A stretch of DNA of 64,000 nt from Marinomonas maritima (lineage in GTDB: Bacteria; Pseudomonadota; Gammaproteobacteria; Pseudomonadales; Marinomonadaceae). The notes under the pieces are model-generated. The model saw only the letters and a list, made by a program, of their open reading frames with translations, did not search any database and was not told where the DNA came from. This document shows positions 39,640-48,704 of the stretch, piece by piece. Positions within the stretch are counted from its first letter, which is position 1, and every line of letters begins with the position of its first letter. A program made the position numbers and the translations under genes. The DNA lies in contig NZ_JAMZEG020000002.1 of the NCBI RefSeq assembly GCF_024435075.2, positions 1,131,501-1,195,500 of the forward strand, written 5' to 3'.

Positions 39640-40338
39640 TTGGTCGTTTTTAAAATCACGAATAACATCTCTGGGAAGCACTATATTGGTACTTCTTTCA
39701 ACAGCGGCTTCCAACGTTTTGAGCAATACATTGAAGCAACGAACGAAGGCCTAGATTTCCCCTTATACAATGACATTAGGGAAAGTGGTGTTGAAGCATT
39801 CACGGTTGAAGAGCTGTTTGAAACCAGCGACAAGCAAGAACTATATGAATTAGAAACAGACTATATTTCTATTTATAACGGCGAAAGCTTACGTGGCTAC
39901 AAAATAGCCCAGACAGCTGAAAAAGCCGCCAACCTAAACACAGGTAAAAAAGCACTTTTTGATGCCAATGGCGTATCAACGGCAGAACAACCTAAAAAAA
40001 CAAGAAAAGCCGCTGTTAAAAAGACCGTAGCGCTCCCAAAAAAAACACTTGAGCCAACACCAACCGCTCACGCCTTCTTTGGAGAGCTCATTGGTGAAGA
40101 AAGACTAGACACTCCTACTACTATAGTAACGGAGAAAAAAAAAGCACCAGCTCGAACAAAAAGCAAAGCTAGCACTCAAAAAATGCTGAATGAGGCTGAA
40201 AAAACATCAAAAAAAGAACGCGAAGATAAGCTAAAAGCTCAGCAACAGGCCGAGGCAGAAGAAATGGCTCTGATCATGGCAAAAATTGATGTCACCTCCA
40301 AATCAGCAACCTCTGCATTTCGCAGACGAAAAAGTTAA
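39640..40338 (+). CDS. GIY-YIG-like protein with Lys-rich C-terminal region
   Basis: The first 90 of 232 residues look like a diverged GIY-YIG nuclease domain: VVFKITNNISGKHYIGT holds the two motif strands (normally GIYKIT...YIG), QRFEQYI includes the expected Arg, IRESGVEAFTVEEL and ELETDYISIYNG supply the helix with the catalytic-type Glu. The rest (about 100-232) is a low-complexity Lys/Ala/Thr/Glu region with a coiled-coil-like end (EKTSKKEREDKLKAQQQAEAEE). The start is TTG at 39640, supported by GAGG eight bases upstream and by the domain boundary. Whether it is an active nuclease is open, since the first motif is altered. A bidirectional terminator follows. Confidence 0.72.
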   Translation: MVVFKITNNISGKHYIGTSFNSGFQRFEQYIEATNEGLDFPLYNDIRESGVEAFTVEELFETSDKQELYELETDYISIYNGESLRGYKIAQTAEKAANLNTGKKALFDANGVSTAEQPKKTRKAAVKKTVALPKKTLEPTPTAHAFFGELIGEERLDTPTTIVTEKKKAPARTKSKASTQKMLNEAEKTSKKEREDKLKAQQQAEAEEMALIMAKIDVTSKSATSAFRRRKS

Positions 40339-40352
40339 GTGATATAAGAGAA

Positions 40353-40388
40353 ACAAAAAAACCAGTTGATTACTCAACTGGTTTTTTT
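40353..40388. terminator. Bidirectional terminator between convergent genes
   Basis: AACCAGTTGA (40360-40369) and TCAACTGGTT (40374-40383) form a 10-bp stem with a TTAC loop, A-run before and seven T after. It can serve both the GIY-YIG-like gene and the DAHP synthase gene. Confidence 0.92.
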
Positions 40389-40421
40389 ATTTAAACACTT
40401 TAACGCCTTATCATAGCCTAC

Positions 40422-41768
40422 CTATGACCTAGCCTTCTTAAGCGTCTCAGAGATCATAAAAGCCAACTCTAAAGATTGATCCGCATTCAGACGAGGATCA
40501 CAATGAGTGTGGTAACGGTCCGCCAAATCAGCTTCCGTCACTTCAAAAGAACCACCAACACATTCTGTTACATTTTGACCAGTCATCTCAAAATGTACAC
40601 CACCTGCATAGCTACCTTCTGCACTATGAACCTGAAAGAACTGCTGAACCTCTCTTAAGATGTCATCAACACGACGCGTTTTATAGCCCGTTGATGCCTT
40701 AACCGTGTTTCCATGCATTGGATCGCTACTCCAAACCACATTCTTGCCTTCTTTCTGAATGGCTTGAATCAGCTTAGGCATTCCGCTCTCAACTTTATCA
40801 GCGCCCATACGAACAATCACATTCAAACGGCCCGGCTCATTTTTAGGATTTAACACATCACACAAACGCACTAAATCTTCAGGATCCATTGATGGACCTG
40901 CTTTTACACCAATAGGATTTTGAACACCACGTAAGAATTCAACATGCGCCCCATCTAGCTGACGAGTACGATCACCAATCCAAAGCATATGCGCAGAACA
41001 ATCAAACCAATCACCAGTCAAGCTATCCTGACGAGTAAGCGCCTGCTCATATGGCAACAGCAACGCCTCATGGGAGGTATAAAAGTCGGTTTCCTTTAAC
41101 TGAGCCAAACCTGGACCAATGCCGCACGCCTCCATAAACTGCAAAGCATCATCAATTTTTCCAGCAACACTATGAAAACGACTGCCCGCAGGACTGACAT
41201 TTAAAAAGTCCAAGTTCCATTGATGAACTTGGTGTAAATCAGCGAAACCACCTTGAGCAAACGCTCGAAGTAAATTCATCGTAGACGCACTTTGATTATA
41301 AACCTGTACCAAGCGCTCTGGATCAGGAACCCTAGCCTTCTCATTGAAATCGATACCATTAATAATATCACCGCGATAGCTCGGCAACTCAACACCATCG
41401 ATCACCTCTAAGCCTGCAGATCTAGGTTTGGCAAATTGTCCAGCCATACGGCCAACCTTTACAACAGGACATTTTCCCGCATAAGTAAGGACAACCGCCA
41501 TCTGCAACATAACCTTAAAGGTGTCACGAATATTATTAGCATGGAATTCAGCAAAACTTTCAGCACAATCACCACCTTGTAACAGAAATGATTGCCCATT
41601 AGCAACTTGAGCTAATGCCTTTTTAAGCTGACGAGCTTCACCTGCAAAAACAAGAGGAGGCATTTTTCCCAATGCAACCTCGACCTGAGCAAGATGCTCC
41701 GCACTAGGATAAACCGGCTGCTGAAGCGCCGTTTTTTCTTTCCAGCTTGTTAGTTCCCACTGTTTCAT
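40422..41768 (-). CDS. Class II 3-deoxy-7-phosphoheptulonate (DAHP) synthase
   Basis: First step of aromatic amino acid biosynthesis: phosphoenolpyruvate plus erythrose 4-phosphate. The 448 residues belong to the plant/mycobacterial class II type: FLLQGGDCAESFAEF at 61-75 with metal ligand Cys68, VGRMAGQFAKPRS, WSSDPMHGNTVKA and the late GGVHFEMTGQNVTECVGG, holding His and Glu ligands. It has no N-terminal extension of the kind used for allostery in Mycobacterium. The gene is followed by an XRE-cupin gene upstream on the same strand with a 43-bp gap, and ends at a strong terminator. Confidence 0.93.
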   Translation of the reverse strand: MKQWELTSWKEKTALQQPVYPSAEHLAQVEVALGKMPPLVFAGEARQLKKALAQVANGQSFLLQGGDCAESFAEFHANNIRDTFKVMLQMAVVLTYAGKCPVVKVGRMAGQFAKPRSAGLEVIDGVELPSYRGDIINGIDFNEKARVPDPERLVQVYNQSASTMNLLRAFAQGGFADLHQVHQWNLDFLNVSPAGSRFHSVAGKIDDALQFMEACGIGPGLAQLKETDFYTSHEALLLPYEQALTRQDSLTGDWFDCSAHMLWIGDRTRQLDGAHVEFLRGVQNPIGVKAGPSMDPEDLVRLCDVLNPKNEPGRLNVIVRMGADKVESGMPKLIQAIQKEGKNVVWSSDPMHGNTVKASTGYKTRRVDDILREVQQFFQVHSAEGSYAGGVHFEMTGQNVTECVGGSFEVTEADLADRYHTHCDPRLNADQSLELAFMISETLKKARS

Positions 41769-41811
41769 AATCTTCTACAACCTTTTTCTACAAATCATTT
41801 TTTAATATTTA

Positions 41812-42423
41812 CTAACGAGCAACAACCCAAAGTATTTCAGCGTCTTTTACTGACAACGAAACAACCGCATGTCCCATAGTGGCGTCATAATATACACTAT
41901 CACCCTCCCTCAGCTCTATCGGCTCATAAAGCTCAGTGAAAAAATTAATCTTACCCTGTAACACCAAGAGAAATTCCTCACCATCATGGCGAACCCATTC
42001 CTTAAACTCAGAAAAAGATCGAGCCCGAACTTTTGTTTTAAAGGGCACCATTTTTTTACGACTAATCGAATAATTTAAAAGTTCATGCTCATACGTAGCC
42101 GTAGGGTGAGGCTCTCCTTTTCCTTTATGAGTAATATCCCTCCTCCCCGCAATAGAGTGCTCACTCGCCTCAACAAAAAGCTGTGGTAAATCCATTTCCA
42201 ACCCATTAATTAACTTTTGAACAATAGTAAAGCTTGGCGAAACCTGATCATTCTCAATTTTTGAAAGCGTTGAACGAGCAATACCTGTTCTTTTACCCAC
42301 CTCCTCAAGCGTCCAGCCTTTCGCAAGACGGATTTCCTTTACACGCTTACCTAGCTCTAACGGCTCGACAAAGCGATCAGGGTCTGAAGCTGTGGCTGTT
42401 TCTAATGACGGACGGCTAACCAT
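41812..42423 (-). CDS. XRE-family regulator with C-terminal cupin
   Basis: Transcription factor with a Cro/CI helix-turn-helix (about 28-82: LAKGWTLEEVGKRTGIARST, KIENDQVSPSFTIVQKL) and a cupin sensor domain (about 125-200: GEEFLLVLQGKINFFTELYE, LREGDSVYYDATMGHAVVSL). Length 203. Relatives regulate amino acid, polyamine or sulfur metabolism, and the ligand here is unknown. It lies just upstream of the DAHP synthase on the same strand; readthrough is possible. The ATG is the first suitable start; the ribosome site is unremarkable. Confidence 0.9.
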   Translation of the reverse strand: MVSRPSLETATASDPDRFVEPLELGKRVKEIRLAKGWTLEEVGKRTGIARSTLSKIENDQVSPSFTIVQKLINGLEMDLPQLFVEASEHSIAGRRDITHKGKGEPHPTATYEHELLNYSISRKKMVPFKTKVRARSFSEFKEWVRHDGEEFLLVLQGKINFFTELYEPIELREGDSVYYDATMGHAVVSLSVKDAEILWVVAR

Positions 42424-42506
42424 AATTCTCCAACACTACCTTTTAAAGAAAACACAACTAAAAAACGACAAACCAAATAGTAAGAAAACCCAATCGCCTA
42501 AGAATA

Positions 42507-42935
42507 CTAACTTTTCAATAAAGGCTTCATGACCACTATACACCGAGAAAGATCAAAACCCTTTCCAGCAACTTGTGACATCAAGTCATTATAATCACCG
42601 CCTTTCCCGCTCTCCAACAACACCCACAAAACTGAGGATCGAGTTCCAGTCCTACAAAAAGCCAATGTTTTTTTATTCTCAGCCAGAGAATTACTTTGAA
42701 AATCAACCTGCTCTTGCGACAGCTTAGCCAAATCAATTGGATTATTTACATACTCCATTCCCAACGCTTCGGTTGCGTTACGAATACTTTCACCTAGTGG
42801 CTGATCATCCGACTCCGCTTCAGGACGATTATTAATAATCCTTTCAAACCCTTTCGATTTAAGAGCGGCAACTTCCTCTATAAGAAGCTGAGGAGCAACG
42901 AAATAAAACTCGTCGAGTTGAATTGGATGGCTCAT
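42507..42935 (-). CDS. Rhodanese-like/DUF442 sulfur transferase family protein (TIGR01244)
   Basis: Small protein of the beta-lactamase-hydrolase-associated DUF442 group, structurally related to dual-specificity phosphatases and rhodaneses. Of 142 residues, the active-site loop is FCRTGTRSS with Cys94 and Arg99, i.e. CxxGxR as in rhodaneses and not the CX5R of phosphatases. Q6LDEFYFVAPQ-like and FERIINNRPEAESDDQP at 30-46 are typical of the family. No signal peptide. Neighbours are ppiC (24-bp gap, same strand) and the XRE gene, 83 bp on. The reaction is unknown; sulfide or persulfide handling is only a guess from the family. Confidence 0.85.
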   Translation of the reverse strand: MSHPIQLDEFYFVAPQLLIEEVAALKSKGFERIINNRPEAESDDQPLGESIRNATEALGMEYVNNPIDLAKLSQEQVDFQSNSLAENKKTLAFCRTGTRSSVLWVLLESGKGGDYNDLMSQVAGKGFDLSRCIVVMKPLLKS

Positions 42936-42959
42936 AACTACTTACCCTTTGAAATTAAT

Positions 42960-43238
42960 TTAAGAGCGGTATAACACCTTAATAAGATGAAAACCAAACT
43001 GTGTTTTTATCGGCCCCTGCACTTTAAATAAAGGCCCACCAAAGACAGCTTTGTCAAAGGCCGGCACCATATCACCCTTGCGAAACTCCCCAAGATCTCC
43101 ACCTTTTTTACCCGAAGGACAGGTAGAAAATTGTTTAGCTAACTTATGGAAATCGGCCCCTTTATCCAACTTAACCTTTAAGGAATCCGCTTCTACCTTT
43201 GTTTTTACCAAAATATGACACGCACTTGCCGTCGACAT
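42960..43238 (-). CDS. ppiC: Parvulin-type peptidyl-prolyl isomerase, PpiC-like
   Basis: Cytoplasmic single-domain parvulin that isomerises prolyl bonds. The 92 residues (93 in E. coli PpiC) have ACHILVKTKVEADSLKVKL, FHKLAKQFSTCPSGKKGGDL, GEFRKGDMVPAFDKAVFG and TQFGFHLIKVL, the complete parvulin fold. No signal peptide. It is probably cotranscribed with the downstream rhodanese-like gene. The gap upstream (139 bp) also contains the promoter of the divergent twin-receiver gene. Confidence 0.94.
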   Translation of the reverse strand: MSTASACHILVKTKVEADSLKVKLDKGADFHKLAKQFSTCPSGKKGGDLGEFRKGDMVPAFDKAVFGGPLFKVQGPIKTQFGFHLIKVLYRS

Positions 43239-43377
43239 CCGAACTCCTATTACTCAATTTAACTAGATAAAACATGTTAACCTATTTAGTATAATGGGAT
43301 TAACTAAAAGCTATGATTAATCTTAAAAAAGTATCGGCGCAAAAGCAGTATCAACACCAATAATAGGCGACCTTAAC

Positions 43378-44175
43378 ATGAGCAATTATGCAGCAATCGG
43401 CGACCTCTCCTTTCTCCTTGTAGAACCTTCTGACACCCAAAAGAAAATCATCACTAAAGCCTTAGAAGAAGCAGGCATCAAACAAATTGAGTACGCGAAT
43501 AACATTGAAGAAACCATGTCATCGCTATCTTCCTTTCCTCCAGACTTAGTTATTTCCTCAATGTATCTTCCTGACGGATCAGCTAATGATTTAATCGACA
43601 AAATTCGAAAAAGTGAAGAAACTGAAGGCCAGCATTTCATGCTAATTTCCAGCGAAAGAAACCGAGAACAACTAGAACATCTTAGGCAATCTGGCGTACT
43701 GGCCATATTACCAAAACCTTTCACTAAAAAAGATCTTGAACGCGCCATCCACGCAACTCTCGATCTCATTGTAGAGGAAGAGATTGACTTAGAAATGTTC
43801 GACCCAAGAACACTCCGTGTTTTAGTGACAGACGATAGCCGCATGGCGAGAAAGCACATTAGCAAAACACTTAACACAATGGGCATAGAAGACATTCAAT
43901 TTGCTGAGAATGGCAAAGAAGCCATTGAATTACTTAACACAACAGAATTCGACCTTATTGTTACCGATTACAATATGCCAGAAATGGATGGCAGAGAGCT
44001 AACCGAGGCAGTTCGAAAAGACCCAGCATTAGCCCACATACCGATACTGATGGTCAGTTCAAACTCTGAAGATAGCCAACTATCAAATATCGCCCAAGAA
44101 GGAGTCGATGCTATTTGCGGAAAGCCTTTCGAGCCAGCTATCGTCAGGCAACTATTAGCAAAAATACTAAACTAA
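43378..44175 (+). CDS. Tandem receiver-domain response regulator (REC-REC), first domain degenerate
   Basis: Two-component output protein with no DNA-binding or enzymatic domain. Of 265 residues, the first receiver (about 10-128) has Ser61 where the phosphoacceptor Asp should be (PDLVISSMYLPDG) and VEPSDT in place of the acidic pair, though KPF is kept. The second receiver (about 145-265) is canonical: TDDSRM acidic residues, Asp197 in TDYNMPEMDG, SS at 227-228 and Lys249 in GKPF. It probably acts by protein-protein contact, as CheY-like modules do. Stand-alone gene with a strong terminator; no histidine kinase adjoins. ATG chosen from the domain start. Confidence 0.92.
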   Translation: MSNYAAIGDLSFLLVEPSDTQKKIITKALEEAGIKQIEYANNIEETMSSLSSFPPDLVISSMYLPDGSANDLIDKIRKSEETEGQHFMLISSERNREQLEHLRQSGVLAILPKPFTKKDLERAIHATLDLIVEEEIDLEMFDPRTLRVLVTDDSRMARKHISKTLNTMGIEDIQFAENGKEAIELLNTTEFDLIVTDYNMPEMDGRELTEAVRKDPALAHIPILMVSSNSEDSQLSNIAQEGVDAICGKPFEPAIVRQLLAKILN

Positions 44176-44181
44176 AGGCAT

Positions 44182-44212
44182 AAAAAAAGAGCTTCAAAGG
44201 AAGCTCTTTTTA
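44182..44212. terminator. Bidirectional terminator between convergent genes
   Basis: AAAGAGCTTC and GAAGCTCTTT (centre about 44198) pair around an AAAG loop, with A-run and T-run on either side; it can serve the twin-receiver gene and mutT. Confidence 0.9.
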
Positions 44213-44235
44213 ATATTAGGATATCAAAAATAAGT

Positions 44236-44625
44236 TCAGTAATGCGTCATTAACTCTACAACTATTTGCTTATTCGCTTCAGGAAAGCCATAAGACATCA
44301 AATCAGAAAAAGCGACCCAACGGACTTCTTGCCCTTCTTTACCAACTGGCTCACCATCAAACCCTGTAACCTTATAAAAGAATAATTCAACCAACTTATC
44401 GCCGTAATCATGAGAAATTGTTTTAAAAAAATCACACCCAGTTATAGAAATTCCACATTCTTCTTTTAACTCTCTTACCAAAGCCGTTTCTACAGATTCA
44501 GAAGCCTCACATTTTCCGCCAGGAAACTCCCACAAACCACCTTGATCCTGCTTAGAGTTCCTAAGAGCAACAAATACACTATTATCACGAAGGATAATAC
44601 CAACAGCCACTTTCACTCGAATCAA
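44236..44625 (-). CDS. mutT: 8-oxo-dGTP diphosphatase MutT
   Basis: Removes oxidised guanine nucleotides from the pool. The 129 residues equal E. coli MutT in length. The Nudix box is complete: Gly37, Glu43, Arg51-Glu52, Glu55-Glu56 and Gly58 (GKCEASESVETALVRELKEE). It overlaps the argJ stop by 4 bp (ATGA) and is the last gene of the long minus-strand block that continues dcw-lpxC-secA-argJ, as in Pseudomonas and other gammaproteobacteria. Confidence 0.95.
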   Translation of the reverse strand: MIRVKVAVGIILRDNSVFVALRNSKQDQGGLWEFPGGKCEASESVETALVRELKEECGISITGCDFFKTISHDYGDKLVELFFYKVTGFDGEPVGKEGQEVRWVAFSDLMSYGFPEANKQIVVELMTHY

Positions 44626-45842
44626 GTACGATACTCCGCATTGATAGTGACGTATTCATGAGAAAAATCGGTTGTCCAGACAGTATCAGACGCCTCGCCC
44701 ATTCCAAGATCAACACAAATGCGAATCTCTTGTGGCTTCATCGCCTGCTTACCATGCTCTTCAATATAATCAGGTGAGCGACAGCCATCGCGAGCAATTT
44801 CAAATCCATTAATATGCAGCTGAACTCGATCCACATCTAATCCACTAACACCAGCACGACCAACGACGGCCAAAATCCGCCCCCAGTTTGGATCTGATGC
44901 AAATAATGCGGTCTTAACTAATGGCGAATGCGCTATTTCAAAGGCTGTTTTTGTGGCGTCACTTTCGTTAACCGCACCAATAACCTCCACCGTAACAAAC
45001 TTAGTAGCCCCTTCACCATCACGGACAATAGCATGAGCTAATTCTTGCATTACTTCAGTAAACGCCACAACAAAAGCTTGAGCCAGTGGCTGATCAATAG
45101 ATGTGACAGCCGAATTACCAGCCATACCCGTCGCTACTGCAATACAAGAATCATTTGTTGAAGTATCACTGTCGACAGTAATGCGATTAAAGCTTTTATT
45201 CACAACACTTTTCAAAATTGCCTGGAGAACATCGACATTCATTGCAATATCGCTGCATACATAGCCCAGCATAGTCGCCATATTTGGACGAATCATGCCT
45301 GCACCTTTAGAAATACCAGCGATAGTATAAACTTTACCTTCAAATTCGAAGGTACGAATAGACCCTTTAGGTAAAGTATCGGTTGTCATAATACCAACAC
45401 CCGCAGCATGCCAATTACTACCAGATAAATTAGCAAGGGCAGCAGGAATAGCTGCAATAATTTTGTCTACAGGCAAAGGCTCACCAATAACACCAGTAGA
45501 AAAAGGGAGTATAGACTCCACCCTAACATCCACCTGAGCAGCTAAAGCCTCACAAGACTTCAATGCAGCGACAAGACCAGATTTACCTGTACCAGCATTA
45601 GCGTTACCTGTATTGATCAGCAGATAACGACTACCAGCCAAACCTAAATGCTTTTGGCAAACACGAACAGGCGCTGCACAAAAAGCATTTTGAGTAAAAA
45701 CACCCGCTACCGAAGCGCCTTCACATAACTCAAAGATGACAATATCTTTTTTATTAGGTTTTTTAACACCAGCTTCTGCAACACCTATTCTAACCCCTTT
45801 AATTTCTGGGATGAGAGGGAAATCGTGTAATCCTACCGCCAT
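44622..45842 (-). CDS. argJ: Bifunctional ornithine acetyltransferase / N-acetylglutamate synthase
   Basis: Recycles the acetyl group in arginine biosynthesis, transferring it from N-acetylornithine to glutamate. The 406-residue precursor self-cleaves before the nucleophile Thr190 in MIRPNMATMLGYVCSDI. GVFTQNAFCAAPV, INTGNANAGTG and DTSTNDSCIAVATG are family blocks. Gene starts 15 bp after secA and overlaps mutT by 4 bp. Its presence implies the cyclic (acetyl-recycling) arginine pathway. Confidence 0.96.
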   Translation of the reverse strand: MAVGLHDFPLIPEIKGVRIGVAEAGVKKPNKKDIVIFELCEGASVAGVFTQNAFCAAPVRVCQKHLGLAGSRYLLINTGNANAGTGKSGLVAALKSCEALAAQVDVRVESILPFSTGVIGEPLPVDKIIAAIPAALANLSGSNWHAAGVGIMTTDTLPKGSIRTFEFEGKVYTIAGISKGAGMIRPNMATMLGYVCSDIAMNVDVLQAILKSVVNKSFNRITVDSDTSTNDSCIAVATGMAGNSAVTSIDQPLAQAFVVAFTEVMQELAHAIVRDGEGATKFVTVEVIGAVNESDATKTAFEIAHSPLVKTALFASDPNWGRILAVVGRAGVSGLDVDRVQLHINGFEIARDGCRSPDYIEEHGKQAMKPQEIRICVDLGMGEASDTVWTTDFSHEYVTINAEYRT

Positions 45843-45857
45843 TTAAGCCTTCTCCAG

Positions 45858-48560
45858 TTAAATCAAACTACCGTGACATTGTTTATATTTTTTACCAGAG
45901 CCACACGGGCAAGGCTCGTTACGCCCTACCTTAGGTTGCTCTTGAGCTGAATTAGACTCAGAAGGTGTATCAGAAAGAGAATTCAAAGAATCATGAACCA
46001 TGCTCACTGTCGTTTTTTCATCTTGCTGCCTACGAGACTCCTCTATTTTTTCAGCTTCTTCTGCAGACTGAACCTTTACGCGAGTAACAATTTGAATCAC
46101 TTCAAATTTAATTTGCTCTAACAAGCCTTGAAATAACTCAAACGCTTCTCGCTTATATTCCTGCTTAGGGTTTTTTTGTGCATAACCACGTAAGTGAATA
46201 CCCTGCCTAAGCATATCCATCGTCTGGAGATGCTCCTTCCAAAGCGTATCTAGAACCTGTAAAAGGACCTGTTTTTCAAAAGCTCTGAAAGGCTGGACAC
46301 CAGCAATGGCTTCTTTCGCTTTATAATCATCAATAAAACTGTCAAGTATTTTTTGACGAAGTGGCTCTTCATAAAGTTTTTTATCTTCTTCTACCCATTT
46401 AGAAACTGGAAGTGTAAGGCCAAATTCATTACGAGCCTTCTCTTCTAATCCTTCAAGATCCCACATATCGAAGATACTTTGCGGAGGTATAAATTCATCA
46501 ACGAGCCCTGTGACAACCACTTCCCTCATAGCAGAAATAGCGTCAGATAAATCATCAGAAACCATCATTTCAAAACGTTGACGATAAATAACCTGACGTT
46601 GATCATTTGCTACATCATCATACTCTAGCAACTGCTTACGAATATCAAAGTTACGACCCTCAACTTTCCGCTGAGCTTTTTCAATCGCATTTGAAACCAT
46701 CTTGTGCTCGATAGCTTCGCCTTTCTCCATCCCAAGCGCCATCATCATTTTTTTAATGCGATCAGACATAAAAATTCGCATTAAGTTATCTTCTAATGAC
46801 AAATAAAAGCGAGAAGATCCTACATCACCCTGACGACCAGCACGCCCGCGCAATTGGTTATCAATACGACGAGATTCATGCCGCTCAGTACCAATAATAT
46901 GCAAACCACCTGCAGCCAAAACAGATTCGTTACGCAACTTCCAATCGGCTTTCAGAGCATCAATACTATCTTGACTAGCACCATCGCCTAGTTGAGCCAA
47001 CTCAACTTGTAAATTACCACCCAGAACAATATCCGTACCACGGCCAGCCATATTTGTAGCAATAGTGACAGCACCAGGGCGACCTGCATCAGCAACCGTC
47101 TGAGCTTCACGCTCATGCTGTTTCGCATTAAGAACATTATGTTTAATATTTTTTTTAAGAAGATAATTCGACAAAAGCTCAGAATACTCAATAGACGCGG
47201 TGCCAACCAATACAGGGCGACCCTCTTTGACTATCTCTTCAATGTCCAACACAATTGCTTCGAACTTGTCTTCTGTTGACATGTAAATCAGATCATTAAA
47301 ATCTTTACGCTGAACCTGACGATTCGTAGGAATAACAATAACGGTTAATCCGTAGATTTGCTGAAATTCAAACGCCTCAGTATCCGCAGTCCCTGTCATG
47401 CCAGAAAGTTTTTCATATAAACGGAAATAATTCTGGAAGGTAGTAGAGGCTAGGGTTTGGCTTTCTGCCTGAATCGTCATCCCTTCTTTTGCTTCTACAG
47501 CTTGATGAATACCTTCAGACCAACGACGACCAGCCATAGTTCGGCCAGTGTGCTCATCAACAATAACAACTTGGTCGTCCTGAATAACGTAATCTATATC
47601 TTTCTTAAAGATAACATGCGCTTTCAAACAAGCATGGACATGGTGCAATAGAGAAAGGTTACCTGCAGCATAAAGGCTTTCACCTTCACCAAGTAAACCT
47701 TGCTCTACTAACCAACCCTCAACAAAGGAGTGGCCATCTTCCGTCAGTTCAATACTTCGTTGCGATTCGTCAAAAATATAATGCCCTGTAGGCTCTTCAC
47801 CTTCGCTCTCCTCTTGTTTAACTAGAAGAGGAGCAAGCATATTAATTTTACGATACTGCTCAGAACTATCTTCAACCGCACCAGATATGATAAGAGGCGT
47901 TCTAGCTTCATCTATGAGAATAGAATCGACCTCATCCACAACAGAGAAGTTTAAATCACGCTGCACACGATCCTCTAAACGAAAAACCATATTATCGCGA
48001 AGATAATCAAAACCAAATTCATTATTGGTTCCATAGGTGATATCACATAAATAGGCTGCTTTTTTCTCATCTCTATCTTGACCCGAGAAAACGACACCAA
48101 CACTCATATCTAAGAATTCATAGAGAGGTCGCATCCAGTTAGCATCACGCTTAGCAAGGTAATCATTCACAGTAACAACGTGAACACCTTTTGATGACAG
48201 TGCATTTAAATAAACAGCAAGTGTGGCAACCAGCGTCTTACCCTCACCAGTACGCATTTCTGCAATTTTGCCTTCATTCAATACCATACCGCCGATAAGC
48301 TGAACGTCAAAATGACGCATCCCCATTACACGACGACTGCCTTCACGGACTACCGCAAACGCTTCAGACAAAATGGAGTCAAGCGATTCCCCTTTATCAA
48401 GACGGTCTCGAAACTCACTGGTTTTTGCAGATAAGTCATCATCCGAGAGCTTTTGAAGGGATTCTTCAAGTTGATTTATCTGTGTAACGACTTTTTTATA
48501 TCGTTTCACTTCTCGGTCATTCTTTGTACCGACAATTTTTTTAATTACAGTTCCTAACAT
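45858..48560 (-). CDS. secA: Preprotein translocase ATPase SecA
   Basis: Motor that drives unfolded proteins through SecYEG. The 900 residues have Walker A MRTGEGKTLVATL near 101-113, DEVDSILIDEARTPLIISG, the preprotein cross-linking domain, the second nucleotide-binding domain (NMAGRGTDIVLGG, RIDNQLRGRAGRQGD) and the C-terminal zinc motif NEPCPCGSGKKYKQCHG. An extra Glu-rich loop (about 250-262) lies in the PPXD. It starts 144 bp after the lpxC stop, with the lpxC terminator between, so it has its own promoter. secM is absent at this position. Confidence 0.97.
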   Translation of the reverse strand: MLGTVIKKIVGTKNDREVKRYKKVVTQINQLEESLQKLSDDDLSAKTSEFRDRLDKGESLDSILSEAFAVVREGSRRVMGMRHFDVQLIGGMVLNEGKIAEMRTGEGKTLVATLAVYLNALSSKGVHVVTVNDYLAKRDANWMRPLYEFLDMSVGVVFSGQDRDEKKAAYLCDITYGTNNEFGFDYLRDNMVFRLEDRVQRDLNFSVVDEVDSILIDEARTPLIISGAVEDSSEQYRKINMLAPLLVKQEESEGEEPTGHYIFDESQRSIELTEDGHSFVEGWLVEQGLLGEGESLYAAGNLSLLHHVHACLKAHVIFKKDIDYVIQDDQVVIVDEHTGRTMAGRRWSEGIHQAVEAKEGMTIQAESQTLASTTFQNYFRLYEKLSGMTGTADTEAFEFQQIYGLTVIVIPTNRQVQRKDFNDLIYMSTEDKFEAIVLDIEEIVKEGRPVLVGTASIEYSELLSNYLLKKNIKHNVLNAKQHEREAQTVADAGRPGAVTIATNMAGRGTDIVLGGNLQVELAQLGDGASQDSIDALKADWKLRNESVLAAGGLHIIGTERHESRRIDNQLRGRAGRQGDVGSSRFYLSLEDNLMRIFMSDRIKKMMMALGMEKGEAIEHKMVSNAIEKAQRKVEGRNFDIRKQLLEYDDVANDQRQVIYRQRFEMMVSDDLSDAISAMREVVVTGLVDEFIPPQSIFDMWDLEGLEEKARNEFGLTLPVSKWVEEDKKLYEEPLRQKILDSFIDDYKAKEAIAGVQPFRAFEKQVLLQVLDTLWKEHLQTMDMLRQGIHLRGYAQKNPKQEYKREAFELFQGLLEQIKFEVIQIVTRVKVQSAEEAEKIEESRRQQDEKTTVSMVHDSLNSLSDTPSESNSAQEQPKVGRNEPCPCGSGKKYKQCHGSLI

Positions 48561-48645
48561 CTTGAACTCAACGTAGCCAATTAGTAATAAATAGAGTCTA
48601 CCACGGTAATGTGTGACAAAACATGAAATATCAAGAACCTAAATG

Positions 48646-48678
48646 CAAAAAAAACCAGGCATATAGCCTGGTTTTTTA
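48646..48678 (-). terminator. Terminator after lpxC
   Basis: AACCAGGC (48653-48660) and GCCTGGTT (48666-48673) form an 8-bp stem with an ATATA loop; eight T follow on the minus strand and six on the plus strand. It lies 27 bp past the lpxC stop and separates the dcw-lpxC unit from secA. Confidence 0.92.
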
Positions 48679-48704
48679 AAATACGATCAAGAATTAATCA
48701 GTTA

